A program made the position numbers and the translations under genes. The notes below the pieces were generated by a model. It was not told the origin of the DNA. It saw only the letters and a program-made list of their open reading frames with translations, and ran no database searches. Shown here piece by piece: positions 49,101 to 56,895 of a stretch of DNA of 59,632 nt (positions are counted from its first letter, which is position 1; each line of letters begins with the position of its first letter). Source of the stretch: Halobacillus alkaliphilus (GTDB lineage Bacteria; Bacillota; Bacilli; Bacillales; Halobacillaceae); contig NZ_FOOG01000022.1 of the NCBI RefSeq assembly GCF_900113125.1, forward strand, positions 1 to 59,632, given 5' to 3'.

Positions 49101-49503
49101 GTCTGGAAAGTGGTTCAGCCCAGGGAGAAGAAGAGGTCAAAATTATTGCGACCAGACCATCTTTATATGAATTCATATAGGATAAAGGCAGAGACTCTTT
49201 TTGTGTTTGTATGTAAGAACTCAATCTCATTAAATTCTGATAACCCTTATAGTTTTTAGCCAGAAAAAGTACAGGGAAATCTCCTCCGTCCGAGAACAGA
49301 CTGGTCTTCATGCCTATAAGTGGCTTAATACCTCGCTTTTGACAAGCTTGATAAAATGCCACACTTCCGCTCATCACTTCTTCATCTGTCAGAGCTAATG
49401 CTTGAAACCCCAGCTCGCTTGCTCTCTCTGCCAGTGAGTCAATTTTCACAGTACTCTTCATTAAACTATATCCACTTTGAACATTTAGATGAGTAAAAGT
49501 CAC
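46153..49503 (-). CDS. dnaE: DNA polymerase III alpha subunit DnaE
   Basis: This is the C-family polymerase that, in Firmicutes, extends primers on the lagging strand before PolC takes over; it has no proofreading. The product is 1116 residues. The N-terminal PHP domain spans 1-~270. The palm contains GPGRGSAAGSIVAYL and catalytic PDIDIDFPD near 380-390; FNRSHAVAYS, tandem HhH and an OB domain follow. GTG 49503 has AAGGTG 5 nt upstream and yields MTFTHLNVQSGYS, matching B. subtilis DnaE. In that PHP motif (HLxVHS) the second His is Gln here. Confidence 0.96.
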   Translation of the reverse strand: MTFTHLNVQSGYSLMKSTVKIDSLAERASELGFQALALTDEEVMSGSVAFYQACQKRGIKPLIGMKTSLFSDGGDFPVLFLAKNYKGYQNLMRLSSYIQTQKESLPLSYMNSYKDGLVAIILTSSSPWAEPLSRREFSQLEHGLERWISIFSSDDLYLSIKDRDLHSERQIHQPLKEWTSNKRLSVVAVGEVKYLQQEDAVAYQALQAIEEGKRLSSEAEERVQHEYLKSSDEMENLFKDWWPEVIEQSAKITEKCDLQMSLDQQLIPSYPVPEGESADDYLMKLCYEALDEKYQQWRVEAEERLKHELNVITSMDFSDYFLIVWDFIAYARRQGIHAGPGRGSAAGSIVAYLLNITQIDPLQYNLLFERFLNPERVTMPDIDIDFPDHRRDEVIEYVSRKYGEKHVAQICTFGTFAARSVLRELFKVMAVDESDSAYILKHIPKGTNDGLVQIVQRSEPLKEYIRSSVPLKKLFHIAAKLEGLPRHVSTHAAGVVISQKPLVNYTALMNGQGEVYLTQMAMGDLEKIGLLKIDFLGLRNLTFLEKMESKIRKYENHDFSLSHIPLTDAPTFHLLKEGRTNGVFQLESQGMKSVLRRLKPSHFEDVVAVNALYRPGPMDYIPVYINRKHHKEEIQYPHPDLKPILASTFGVLVYQEQIMQVAQKVAGYSLGQADLLRRAVSKKQSQVLQQQRNEFIAGALKNGYEEKVAYELFDWIVKFSNYGFNRSHAVAYSFISYHLAYLKAHYPSYFMAELINANSGDRDKLDAYIREARELKVSVKAPSINRSYMSTQSEGSGLRIGLTAIKGVGYQAAQAILEERRNGAYKHLNDFCLRVISSSVSRSVIESLIIAGAFDELNTNRASLLASIDQALEQGELFKEFQDQPGMFSEDIDMKEPVSVAPFPILKKLAMEKEVLGTYLSEHPLEYHRKSLREKGVLSLQQSLLISRSRKIVTAAVVEAIKEIRTKRGDPMAFMTISDETAEMETVLFPEVYRGAKNWLAEQMLILVSGKVEERNERKQLLISEISKFEIESLPSETKDRLFIKLDKSKEYQALEHLIEAAKYFPGNTPVLLFRAEDRKTYQLDENYSLNPSRECLQMLEQYFGSSSVALRRNKT

Positions 49504-49635
49504 CGTCTTCACCTTCTTTCTTTCTCAATTATAGCGGGATGGGGGGCGACTTAAAAGCCTCCTGCATATTTACTGTGTACACACCATATTTTCATAATAA
49601 CAACATAAAAACAAGCTGGCGAAATGAGGGACAAG

Positions 49636-49968
49636 ATGGACGACCGCTTAATTATATCCATGACTCAATGCTTCTTTATTGCTTTTGGAGTTATTGTAGG
49701 AGGTACGATTATCGGAAGTATTGGAAGTTATGTGACAGGAGAAGCCCCCTTAACTGCCATGTTCCGTATTGCAAAAGGGCTTAGAATCTGGGCGATTGTT
49801 GCAGCTATAGGTGGAACGTTCGATGCGATAAGCAACTTTGAAAAAGGAATTTTTGATGGATCTACTTTTGATTTATTCAAGCAAGTAATGATCATCGTAG
49901 CAGCTATGGGAGGTGTCAAAGCAGCACTATTATTATTTGAGTGGCTGCTTGGAGAGGAAGTGACCTGA
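49636..49968 (+). CDS. ytrH: Sporulation membrane protein YtrH
   Basis: This 110-residue membrane protein has about three helices (near 8-32, 42-65 and 80-103). The YtrH family is a sigma-E regulon sporulation protein in B. subtilis. ATG 49636 has GAGGG 5 nt upstream; ATG 49624 has none. It overlaps ytrI by 1 nt (TGATG), so the pair is co-translated. Divergent from dnaE. Confidence 0.92.
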   Translation: MDDRLIISMTQCFFIAFGVIVGGTIIGSIGSYVTGEAPLTAMFRIAKGLRIWAIVAAIGGTFDAISNFEKGIFDGSTFDLFKQVMIIVAAMGGVKAALLLFEWLLGEEVT

Positions 49969-50465
49969 TGCATATCCCGCCACTGTATAGGAAGAAAGAG
50001 TGGAGGCGTTTTTTTGCAGGGATGGTATTTGGAGCCGTTATTGGATACTTGTTTTTTCTATTCATATATGGACAACTGCAAGAGAAATATACAGAGGAAC
50101 ATATCGAACTTAATTCAAAATTAAGCGAAATGGAAGCTAAATACGAAGGAATGCTTAATAATCAGAAAGAAGAAACGGAAAACCATCCACTTACAGTAGT
50201 GGATATTTCCGTTTCTTACACAAACGCAAAAAAATTAGAGATAGACCTTCTGACTCAACATCAGCTGACTACACTCGTAAAGGAACAGCTTACATCAGTA
50301 CCTGGTAAAGACTTGACGGTAGTGGCTGATCAAGTCGATCTAATGATATCAACGATAGAAAACAAAAATTATGTAGTTGACGATTTCACTTATGAACTAA
50401 AAGTAGCAAAGCTAATTGCCTCCGAGGTCATACAAATTCATCTGGAAATTAAACTTGTACGTTAA
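49968..50465 (+). CDS. ytrI: Sporulation protein YtrI
   Basis: The 165-residue protein has one N-terminal membrane helix (about 17-36), a coiled coil (~38-70) and a soluble beta-rich C-terminal domain, so it is anchored with its bulk on one side. Its partner is YtrH, with which it shares an overlapping start. Sporulation role is known for the B. subtilis pair. GGAGAGG precedes ATG 49968; the longer in-frame start lies inside ytrH and is not used. Confidence 0.9.
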   Translation: MHIPPLYRKKEWRRFFAGMVFGAVIGYLFFLFIYGQLQEKYTEEHIELNSKLSEMEAKYEGMLNNQKEETENHPLTVVDISVSYTNAKKLEIDLLTQHQLTTLVKEQLTSVPGKDLTVVADQVDLMISTIENKNYVVDDFTYELKVAKLIASEVIQIHLEIKLVR

Positions 50466-50468
50466 ACA

Positions 50469-50498
50469 AAAACCAGCAGGGGGAACCCTGCTAGTTTT
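50469..50498. terminator. Convergent terminator between ytrI and nrnA
   Basis: AAAACCAGCAGGG/CCCTGCTAGTTTT pairs (one mismatch), ends in TTTTTATAG on the plus strand, and overlaps the nrnA stop. Confidence 0.82.
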
Positions 50499-51438
50499 TA
50501 TAGTTCATACAAACCTCTTCAAGCTCTCTGGCAATATCTTCAGTTTCCTCCCATGAGGAAGCTGAGGCTCCGGCGGCCATAGGATGTCCTCCTCCGTCAT
50601 GGTTCACTGCTATTTCATTAATAATAGGTCCTTTAGAACGAAGTCTAACTCTTATAATATTGTCTTCCTCTACAAAGAACGCCCAGGCAATTACCCCCTC
50701 AATATCACCTAACAACCCAACAAGCATACTAGTTTCTGAAGCCGTCACCTCAAAATCTTCCAACACTCGCTTAGGTAATGCTACCGTAGAGCACCCAGCT
50801 TTGGTGACTGTGAAGTTCTGTAGTACATACCCTTTAAGTTTAGCGACTTTAACAGGAGTCTTATATAGTTCATTATAGAGGGCTGGACGGTCAAACCCAT
50901 AATTTACTAACTCGGCAGCATACGTAAGTGTTCTGTTTGTAGTACTCGGAAATAAAAAACGCCCAGTATCACCGACAATTCCTCCATAGATTAATCGAGC
51001 AGCTGGTTCATTTAAAGTAAATAATTCCTCACTCCACTGAGTGTACAAATGATAAATCATTTCACAAGTGGAGCTTGCCGATGTATCTACCCACTGGATA
51101 TCTCCATATCGATCCACCTCTGGATGGTGGTCAATCTTTATGAGAAGATCTCCGTCTTTGTATCTTTGATCATCTATTCGTGCCTGATTGGCGGTATCAC
51201 AAACAATCACCAGTGCCCCTTTATAAGCTTCATCAGGGACGGAGTCCATTCGCGCAAAAAAGTGTAAGGAAGGTTCTTCTTCCCCTGCAATCAAGATATG
51301 CTTATCAGGGAAACTTGCCTTAATCATCTCTGCTAGTCCTGCCTGGGACCCATAAGCATCCGGATCAGGCCTTACATGCCGATGGATAATAATGGTTGAA
51401 TATTTTTTTATTGCTTCCGCAATAGCTTTTATACTCAT
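50491..51438 (-). CDS. nrnA: Bifunctional oligoribonuclease / pAp phosphatase NrnA
   Basis: NrnA degrades short RNAs (nanoRNA) and converts pAp to AMP. The 315-residue DHH/DHHA1 protein has PDPDAYGSQ near 27, VCDTANQARID, the DHH motif (KIDHHPEVD near 105), GGIVGDTGRF and the DHHA1 GGGHPMAAGAS near 285. The start ATG 51438 has GAGAGGG 8 nt upstream; TTG 51444 is only 2 nt away and unsuitable. Confidence 0.96.
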   Translation of the reverse strand: MSIKAIAEAIKKYSTIIIHRHVRPDPDAYGSQAGLAEMIKASFPDKHILIAGEEEPSLHFFARMDSVPDEAYKGALVIVCDTANQARIDDQRYKDGDLLIKIDHHPEVDRYGDIQWVDTSASSTCEMIYHLYTQWSEELFTLNEPAARLIYGGIVGDTGRFLFPSTTNRTLTYAAELVNYGFDRPALYNELYKTPVKVAKLKGYVLQNFTVTKAGCSTVALPKRVLEDFEVTASETSMLVGLLGDIEGVIAWAFFVEEDNIIRVRLRSKGPIINEIAVNHDGGGHPMAAGASASSWEETEDIARELEEVCMNYKN

Positions 51439-51564
51439 TAACAAAACCCTCTCTATACTTAGCCTTTTATAATTAAATCATATATTTCTTTTGACAGGTA
51501 GCCATTTCAATGAAAACAAGCTACAATAAAGGAGAAAAAATTTTACTTCAGGAGTCGATACATT

Positions 51565-51867
51565 GTGATAATATTTCCTGTTCTAATTTTGGTGTCCTTA
51601 GTTCTTTATATTTATTACAAAGTTATGATCGTGAGGACCAAAGATCCTTTAACCCAAGATTATTTGAATAGTAAATCAAAAATATTTTTAGGAAGTTTCA
51701 TCTTCTTTTTTGGAATCAACCAATACATGTTTTATGAAACCAGACTTTCTTTATTTATTGGTATTCTATTTCTTGCACTTGGAATTTTCCAAACTAAAGA
51801 AGGATGGAAGGCCGCAAAACATTACCGTAATGAATTTCAAAAACATCAGGCTAGTGTTCAATCTTAA
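51565..51867 (+). CDS. ytpI: YtpI family membrane protein
   Basis: The 100-residue protein has three hydrophobic segments (about 2-20, 42-58 and 62-80) and a charged C-tail. The sequence IFLGSFIFFFGINQYMF is characteristic of the YtpI family. Its function is unknown. The start is GTG 51565 after CAGGAG. It lies between nrnA and ytoI, as in B. subtilis. Confidence 0.87.
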   Translation: MIIFPVLILVSLVLYIYYKVMIVRTKDPLTQDYLNSKSKIFLGSFIFFFGINQYMFYETRLSLFIGILFLALGIFQTKEGWKAAKHYRNEFQKHQASVQS

Positions 51868-51871
51868 ATCA

Positions 51872-51897
51872 AAAGCCGCTGCTAAACTGCAGCGACT
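51872..51897. terminator. Convergent terminator between ytpI and ytoI
   Basis: AGCCGCTGC/GCAGCGACT pairs (one mismatch) and runs into CTTTTTTTT on the plus strand, between convergent stops. Confidence 0.82.
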
Positions 51898-51902
51898 TTT
51901 TT

Positions 51903-53216
51903 TTATCGATCAATCAACTGAGCCATCAGTAAGGCCTTCCCTACAATAGATCCTTCATGGTGAACTTCTATGTCTACTTTAGCGAATTTACGTCCTACTT
52001 CTAAGATATTAGGGGCAATAATGACTTCACTTTCAATTTGCACGGGCTTTATAAAATAGACAGAAATGTTTTCTACTACAAGATCTCCCTTTTTATATTT
52101 TCTTAACAGTCTGCTTGAGGATTCTGTTATTAGAGAAATAAACACCCCATAAGACATAGTGCCTAGCTGATTTGTCATTTGCGGAGTGACCATAGTTTTA
52201 AGCACATGTTCATCCTCTTCATTCTTTACGATTTCAAGTTGATTCGTGGCTAAATCATCAATCGTCTCTCCGACTTGCGGTTGTCTTTGAATCTGCTGCA
52301 AAGCTTTCAGTACATCCTGGCGGGATATAATTCCCTGCAATTTATGAGAAGGATCCACAACAGGCATTAATTCAATTCCTTCCCAAACCATTACGTGAGC
52401 AGCGTTTGCTAAGGATGTTCTAACATGGACGGTCATTGGGTTCCGAGTCATAACTTTGTCAATTCTCATGGAGCTGTCTTTTCCGATAACATCTTTAGAC
52501 GTTACAATCCCGACAACTCGATTATGTTTATCTACGACTGGATAACGGCTATGCTTTGTCTCATTATTAAACTCATGCCATTTTTCCACTTGATCATCTA
52601 CCACTAAAAACTTAGTTTCTTGAAAAGAAGTATAAATATCATCAATTAAAACAATTTCTTTTTTAATTAATTGATCATAAATCGCACGGTTAATCATTGT
52701 GGCTACTGTGAATGTATCATAGCTGGTTGAAATAACAGGAAGTTCTTTCTCATCTGCTAATTGCTTCACTTGGTCGGTTGTATCAAAACCTCCAGTTATG
52801 AGGACAGCCGCGCCTTCTTTGATAGCTAATTCATGTGCATTCGTCCTGTTCCCCACAATAAGCAGGGATCCTGCTTCTGTATAACGCATCATTGCATCGA
52901 GCTTCATGGCTCCGATAACGAATTTACTTAACGTCTTATAAAGCCCTTCTCTTCCACCAAGCACCTGACCATCCACAATATTCAGGATTTCTGCGAACGT
53001 CAGTCGTTCAATATCCTCCTTCTTTTTCTTTTCAATTCGAATGGTTCCAACTCGCTCCATTGTACTAACTAAATTTTGGTTTTCAGCTTCTTTAATCGCA
53101 CGGTAAGCTGTTCCCTCACTAACATTCAAGGCTTTTGCGATACGACGAACGGAAATTTTACTTCCGACCTCTAATGTTTCAATATATTCCAGAATCTGTT
53201 CATGTTTTGTAGCCAT
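51903..53216 (-). CDS. ytoI: CBS/DRTGG/hot-dog domain regulator YtoI
   Basis: The 437-residue four-part protein has an N-terminal winged helix (~1-60, SKISVRRIAKALNVSEGTAYRAI) and a DRTGG domain (~75-185). Two CBS domains follow (~195-310, SRYPVVDKHNRVVGIVTSKDV and PVVDPSHKLQGIISRQDVLK), then a C-terminal hot-dog thioesterase-like domain (~320-437). It resembles an adenine-nucleotide or CoA sensor, but no ligand is known. ATG 53216 has GGTGG nearby; the longer frame adds 35 residues that look unlike this family. Confidence 0.92.
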   Translation of the reverse strand: MATKHEQILEYIETLEVGSKISVRRIAKALNVSEGTAYRAIKEAENQNLVSTMERVGTIRIEKKKKEDIERLTFAEILNIVDGQVLGGREGLYKTLSKFVIGAMKLDAMMRYTEAGSLLIVGNRTNAHELAIKEGAAVLITGGFDTTDQVKQLADEKELPVISTSYDTFTVATMINRAIYDQLIKKEIVLIDDIYTSFQETKFLVVDDQVEKWHEFNNETKHSRYPVVDKHNRVVGIVTSKDVIGKDSSMRIDKVMTRNPMTVHVRTSLANAAHVMVWEGIELMPVVDPSHKLQGIISRQDVLKALQQIQRQPQVGETIDDLATNQLEIVKNEEDEHVLKTMVTPQMTNQLGTMSYGVFISLITESSSRLLRKYKKGDLVVENISVYFIKPVQIESEVIIAPNILEVGRKFAKVDIEVHHEGSIVGKALLMAQLIDR

Positions 53217-53321
53217 ACGCCCACCATTCTTTCTAACTGTACTAATTATTAACCTTATTATTGTTATTATACAAGTGATACAGTTACTTCGCAATTTCTG
53301 TTGGGATATGATTTTTTTCAT

Positions 53322-53355
53322 TAAAAAGCCTTCCGTCTGTAATAGACGGAAGGCT
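53322..53355 (-). terminator. Terminator after ytkL
   Basis: GCCTTCCGTCT/AGACGGAAGGC is a perfect 11-bp stem followed by TTTTTAATG on the minus strand, just past the ytkL stop. Confidence 0.9.
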
Positions 53356-53369
53356 ACGATAAGTTGATA

Positions 53370-54050
53370 TTAAAGGTCTAAAGTGTCACCAGGTTCGAGG
53401 GCCATCCCTTTACCAGGCTTCACTTGCTCAGCGAAACCTTTCCCGTCCTGATTAATCAATTCAAAAGTGTTGTAGTGAATGGGAACTACCTGTTTAGCTT
53501 GCAGCCATTCAGCAGCCGTGAGGGCATCTTCAGGACCCATAGTAAAATTATCACCAATTGGCAGGAAAGCAAGGTCGATGTTATTACGTTCCCCTATCAT
53601 TTTCATATCAGAGAACAGCCCTGTATCCCCTGCGTGGAAAATAGTTTTGCCTTCAATCGTTAAGAGGATGCCTGTTGGCATTCCTGTATAAACAATGGTT
53701 CCATCTTCTTCTGTATAGGATGAACCATGAAACGCCTGAGTAAATTTCACATGGCCGAAGTCAAATTCATGTCCTCCCCCTATATACATGGGATGGGCGT
53801 TTAACTCTTTGTTTCCAAGATAAGTGGCGAGCTCAAACGGAGCAACAATTTGGCAATTATTGCGTTTTGCAATCTCAAAGGTGTCTCCGACATGATCATT
53901 GTGACCATGTGTAAGTAAAATGACGTCAGGATTTACTTCATCTGCATTAAGATCAGTGTTTCCATTTTCAGAAATAAACGGATCAATTAAAACCGTTTTG
54001 CCATTCGCTTCTACCTTTACTACAGAATGTCCATGATAAGATACTTTCAC
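53370..54050 (-). CDS. ytkL: Metal-dependent hydrolase, UPF0173 (MBL fold)
   Basis: This 226-residue metallo-beta-lactamase-fold hydrolase has the metal motif [10 protein letters not shown] near 47, with the C-terminal GDTGLFSDM and PIHYNTF. The substrate is unknown; related proteins are often annotated UPF0173. The GTG start at 54050 follows AAGGAG. Downstream of the SpeE-like gene by 32 nt, so possibly co-transcribed with it. Confidence 0.94.
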   Translation of the reverse strand: MKVSYHGHSVVKVEANGKTVLIDPFISENGNTDLNADEVNPDVILLTHGHNDHVGDTFEIAKRNNCQIVAPFELATYLGNKELNAHPMYIGGGHEFDFGHVKFTQAFHGSSYTEEDGTIVYTGMPTGILLTIEGKTIFHAGDTGLFSDMKMIGERNNIDLAFLPIGDNFTMGPEDALTAAEWLQAKQVVPIHYNTFELINQDGKGFAEQVKPGKGMALEPGDTLDL

Positions 54051-54082
54051 TTTACCACTCCTTAATCATTATTATTCCTCGT

Positions 54083-55633
54083 TTAATAGTTTTGCCAAGC
54101 ACTTTCATACTTTTGTATTAAATGAGGATCTATTAATGTATTTGGCTTTAAGGGAACAACTTCCCCTTCACGGTTTACGATTTCCCGGTCTTCATCTTTT
54201 CCAAACACTGTCATAGACTTTAACACTTCATCTGTTAGAAATTTTGTGTCGGCTTGAATAGAAATATCTTCAACTTTAATTGGCTCCCTACTTGCCATAA
54301 CAAACCCCCAGTTTCCAAAACTTGGGATATCCACATGAAAATTTGCTGTATGTAATCCCGTCGATTCTATTGTTTCACTTATCGTCCAGTAGACACTGGG
54401 AGCAAAAACAGGACTGGTGGCCTGGACCATTGATGTGCCGCCCGGTTCCAGATGGTTCCGGAGCAAAGAATAAAATTCTCTGGTGTAAAGCTTATTTAAA
54501 CTCTCATTATTGGGGTCTGGCAAGTCGGAAATAATAATGTCATACCAATCCCCAGACTTTTCTAAGAATTCGAAAGCATCCTCATTCCGCACTTGAACTC
54601 GTTCATCTGATAGTGATCCTTGGTTTAACTGTAATAGATGATAATTATTCTTTGCTAAAGTTGTTACAGCCGGGTCTAAATCTACCACCGTAATATTTTT
54701 GATTTTCTCATACTTTAATAATTCCTTTACGGCAATGCCGTCTCCTCCGCCGAGAACGAGTACATTTTCTTTAGATTCTGCATTTGCAACGGCTGGGTGG
54801 ATTAGCGTTTCATGGTAGCGATATTCGTCTGAGGAACTAAATTGAAGCGAACCATTTAAGAATAAACGAGTGTCTCCCTGCTCTTTTGTAACAACTATTT
54901 TTTGGTAGGCACTCTCTTCCATATGAATTATTGGGTCCTTGTATAGCTTCTGCTCGAAGGAAAACGCTAGTTCCTCCCCAAAGAATAAACCGCCAATTAA
55001 AAGAATCGCAATAACAACAGCTGCACTCGTGTGAAAAACTAAGCGATTAATTTCAGACCGAAATAAATATAAGACTACTAAAGCTACCGATAAATTGATA
55101 CACGCTACAAAAAAGGCACTTTTAACCATACCCATTTGGGGCCGCAAATAGAAGGCAAATAACAGCCCTCCTATAAGGCCTCCTGCGTAATCAGAAAACA
55201 ACACTCTGGCTGTACTCCGGTTCAGCTCTACTCCAATTTCATTAGCTTTTCGAATTAATATTGGCAGTTCAAGACCAGTCAATCCCCCGATGGTAAAAGT
55301 TATGAGATATAAAAACAACGCATCAGTTCCTGAGGGAGCGAATGCCGTCATCCCAAACATGGTGAAGCTTGAAAAACCACCAATAAGTGCCACCATGAAT
55401 TCAATCCATATAAACGTAATAATCAGGTTTTTCATAACACGCTCGCTGATACTAGCCCCTACACCCATTCCGGTTAGAAATAAACTGATGGTCAGGGTGT
55501 ACTGTTTCACCCCGTCTCCAAGGATATAGGAGCCAAGTGCCCCGAACAGAACCTCAAATATAATTCCGCATATAGAAACGATTCCCGAAGCCCAATAGAT
55601 TAGATGACTTTTTCTCATGCCGTTTGTTTCCAA
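54083..55633 (-). CDS. Membrane-anchored spermidine-synthase-like protein
   Basis: The 516-residue protein fuses an N-terminal membrane region (about seven helices, 10-215) to a C-terminal spermidine synthase domain. The synthase part has a Rossmann SAM-binding loop LGGGDGIAVKE near 283, VVDLDPAVTTLAKN and the SDLPDPNNES loop carrying the reaction Asp, with GGTSMVQATSPV after it. Soluble SpeE proteins have no such anchor. The start is TTG 55633 (GGAGTG, 7 nt). It follows the DUF350/PspA cluster after a terminator. Whether it makes spermidine or modifies another amine is not clear. Confidence 0.87.
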   Translation of the reverse strand: METNGMRKSHLIYWASGIVSICGIIFEVLFGALGSYILGDGVKQYTLTISLFLTGMGVGASISERVMKNLIITFIWIEFMVALIGGFSSFTMFGMTAFAPSGTDALFLYLITFTIGGLTGLELPILIRKANEIGVELNRSTARVLFSDYAGGLIGGLLFAFYLRPQMGMVKSAFFVACINLSVALVVLYLFRSEINRLVFHTSAAVVIAILLIGGLFFGEELAFSFEQKLYKDPIIHMEESAYQKIVVTKEQGDTRLFLNGSLQFSSSDEYRYHETLIHPAVANAESKENVLVLGGGDGIAVKELLKYEKIKNITVVDLDPAVTTLAKNNYHLLQLNQGSLSDERVQVRNEDAFEFLEKSGDWYDIIISDLPDPNNESLNKLYTREFYSLLRNHLEPGGTSMVQATSPVFAPSVYWTISETIESTGLHTANFHVDIPSFGNWGFVMASREPIKVEDISIQADTKFLTDEVLKSMTVFGKDEDREIVNREGEVVPLKPNTLIDPHLIQKYESAWQNY

Positions 55634-55686
55634 ATTTGTTCACTCCAACCCGTAAATTTCGGATTCTGTTGTTATCCCTCAAAAAA

Positions 55687-55714
55687 GCCACTATGCTGGT
55701 ACTCATAGTGGCTT
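55687..55714 (-). terminator. Terminator after the DUF350 gene of the PspA operon
   Basis: GCCACTATGAG/CATAGTGGC pairing around TACCAG is followed by TTTTTTGAGG on the minus strand. It ends the DUF4178-PspA-DUF4247-DUF350 operon ahead of the SpeE-like gene. Confidence 0.88.
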
Positions 55715-55735
55715 TACTAAGATATCCATTGTTCT

Positions 55736-56131
55736 CTATGTAATTGAAGCCCCAATTACAAAAGCAAGGCCTATGGACACACCCATCGAAATGATTCCTA
55801 CTGCCGTATTATTAGCTTTAAGTTGAGTTTCAACTGAAAATTTACGAGTAAGCATTTCAAATAATAGATAAGCGATCATCTGAAGGATGACTCCATAAGC
55901 TCCCCAAATTAATGTATCCCAAACAGTTAAGCTGTGATAAATAGCAAACGAAAGAACTATACAAATCCCGATAATCTTCCCTGATATGGACATGGCTATA
56001 GCCTGGTTGCCTTTTTTTACTTCATCCCAGTCCTTATACTGTCGTGTTAACCATTCAAATACTAAAAGTCCAATCAATACTACTATTACAGCAATGACAA
56101 AATATCCTAATGTAGCTAAAAACGGTTCCAT
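55736..56131 (-). CDS. DUF350 family membrane protein (second copy)
   Basis: This 131-residue protein has four hydrophobic helices (near 7-27, 45-65, 75-95 and 108-131). It is the paralogue of the yshE-type protein at 594-1001, sharing spacing and the FEMLTR/FEILTS-type loop after helix 1-2. AAAGGAGG precedes ATG 56131. It is the last gene of the PspA operon. In E. coli the DUF350 protein YjfL sits in a comparable cluster with a PspA homologue (YjfJ) and a glutathionylspermidine-synthase-like protein. Confidence 0.85.
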   Translation of the reverse strand: MEPFLATLGYFVIAVIVVLIGLLVFEWLTRQYKDWDEVKKGNQAIAMSISGKIIGICIVLSFAIYHSLTVWDTLIWGAYGVILQMIAYLLFEMLTRKFSVETQLKANNTAVGIISMGVSIGLAFVIGASIT

Positions 56132-56145
56132 GCTGATTACCTCCT

Positions 56146-56820
56146 TTATTTTCCTGTTCCTGGCCCTCCACCGCGAGTTGAAGACCCACGAAGAGACCCT
56201 GAAGTTCCTGTATTATAATTTCCGTACATCCCGTATCCGCCATAGCAGTTTCCTGATTGCCTGCATGTATTGCTTCTTCGGTTATACCAGTCGTTTGAAC
56301 CCAGCATTCGGTTTAACAGGATAGCCGTAAACATCCCATTAAAGAAACCTGGTGAATAGTGATTTCTAACAAACTGATCAGAAGCCAGTTCAATAGTGAT
56401 AACGTCTGGCTCTTCTTCACTTTCCTGAATAATTACAAAGTTGTCCGGATAAACGAGTGCTTGTTTATCCTCCTGTCTTTCACTGATTTCTTCGGGAGTT
56501 ATAGCACCAGCTAAAGCGTCAGCTACTTCCGTAAGAGTCAATTCTCTGGTCATGTATATACGTGAAGTAGTTCCCTGGTCAGATCGCACAGTGTCTAACA
56601 AAGGGAAGTTTTGTTGAATCAAATTTTCAATTGAATCTGCTTCCGAATTTTCTATTTTATTTAAAATTTCAGAACGATCAGGTTCACTGGGCAGTTCTCC
56701 ATATGTATCTTCTATATTTGATCCTGAAATACCTCTCATTGGATTCCCATTTCCAAACACGTTAAACAAAAGAACGATAGCAATTATACCAACGACAAAT
56801 ATGCCTCCATATTCTCTCAA
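56146..56820 (-). CDS. DUF4247 domain protein, membrane-anchored
   Basis: The 224-residue protein has one N-terminal membrane helix (about 5-22), a soluble DUF4247 domain (~40-165) and a low-complexity tail. The tail is rich in Gly, Ser, Asn, Tyr and Arg and contains two Cys (NTCRQSGNCYGGYG) that may pair. TTG 56820 follows GGAGG by 7 nt. The frame is open to GTG 56874, but that codon lies inside a REP-like palindrome without a ribosome site. The function is unknown; it is encoded between pspA and DUF350. Confidence 0.83.
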   Translation of the reverse strand: MREYGGIFVVGIIAIVLLFNVFGNGNPMRGISGSNIEDTYGELPSEPDRSEILNKIENSEADSIENLIQQNFPLLDTVRSDQGTTSRIYMTRELTLTEVADALAGAITPEEISERQEDKQALVYPDNFVIIQESEEEPDVITIELASDQFVRNHYSPGFFNGMFTAILLNRMLGSNDWYNRRSNTCRQSGNCYGGYGMYGNYNTGTSGSLRGSSTRGGGPGTGK

Positions 56821-56849
56821 TGCAGCTCCTCCCCTCTTCTCTAAAATAT

Positions 56850-56876
56850 CCGTGCCTGACGCAGTGTCAGGCACGG
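56850..56876. repeat. REP-like palindrome between pspA and the DUF4247 gene
   Basis: CCGTGCCTGAC and GTCAGGCACGG form a perfect 11-bp stem around GCAGT. TGCCTGACAC-type palindromes are common REP-like repeats in Bacillaceae. It lies after the pspA stop and 30 nt before the DUF4247 start and may act as an mRNA stabiliser or partial stop between them; no T-run follows. Confidence 0.65.
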
Positions 56877-56895
56877 AGTATCATTTGCAAACTGG

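Noticed and set aside
49561-49635. Sigma-E promoter before ytrH
   Set aside because: CATATTT and CATAATA-like boxes exist but no pair has the right spacing, so I did not list it.
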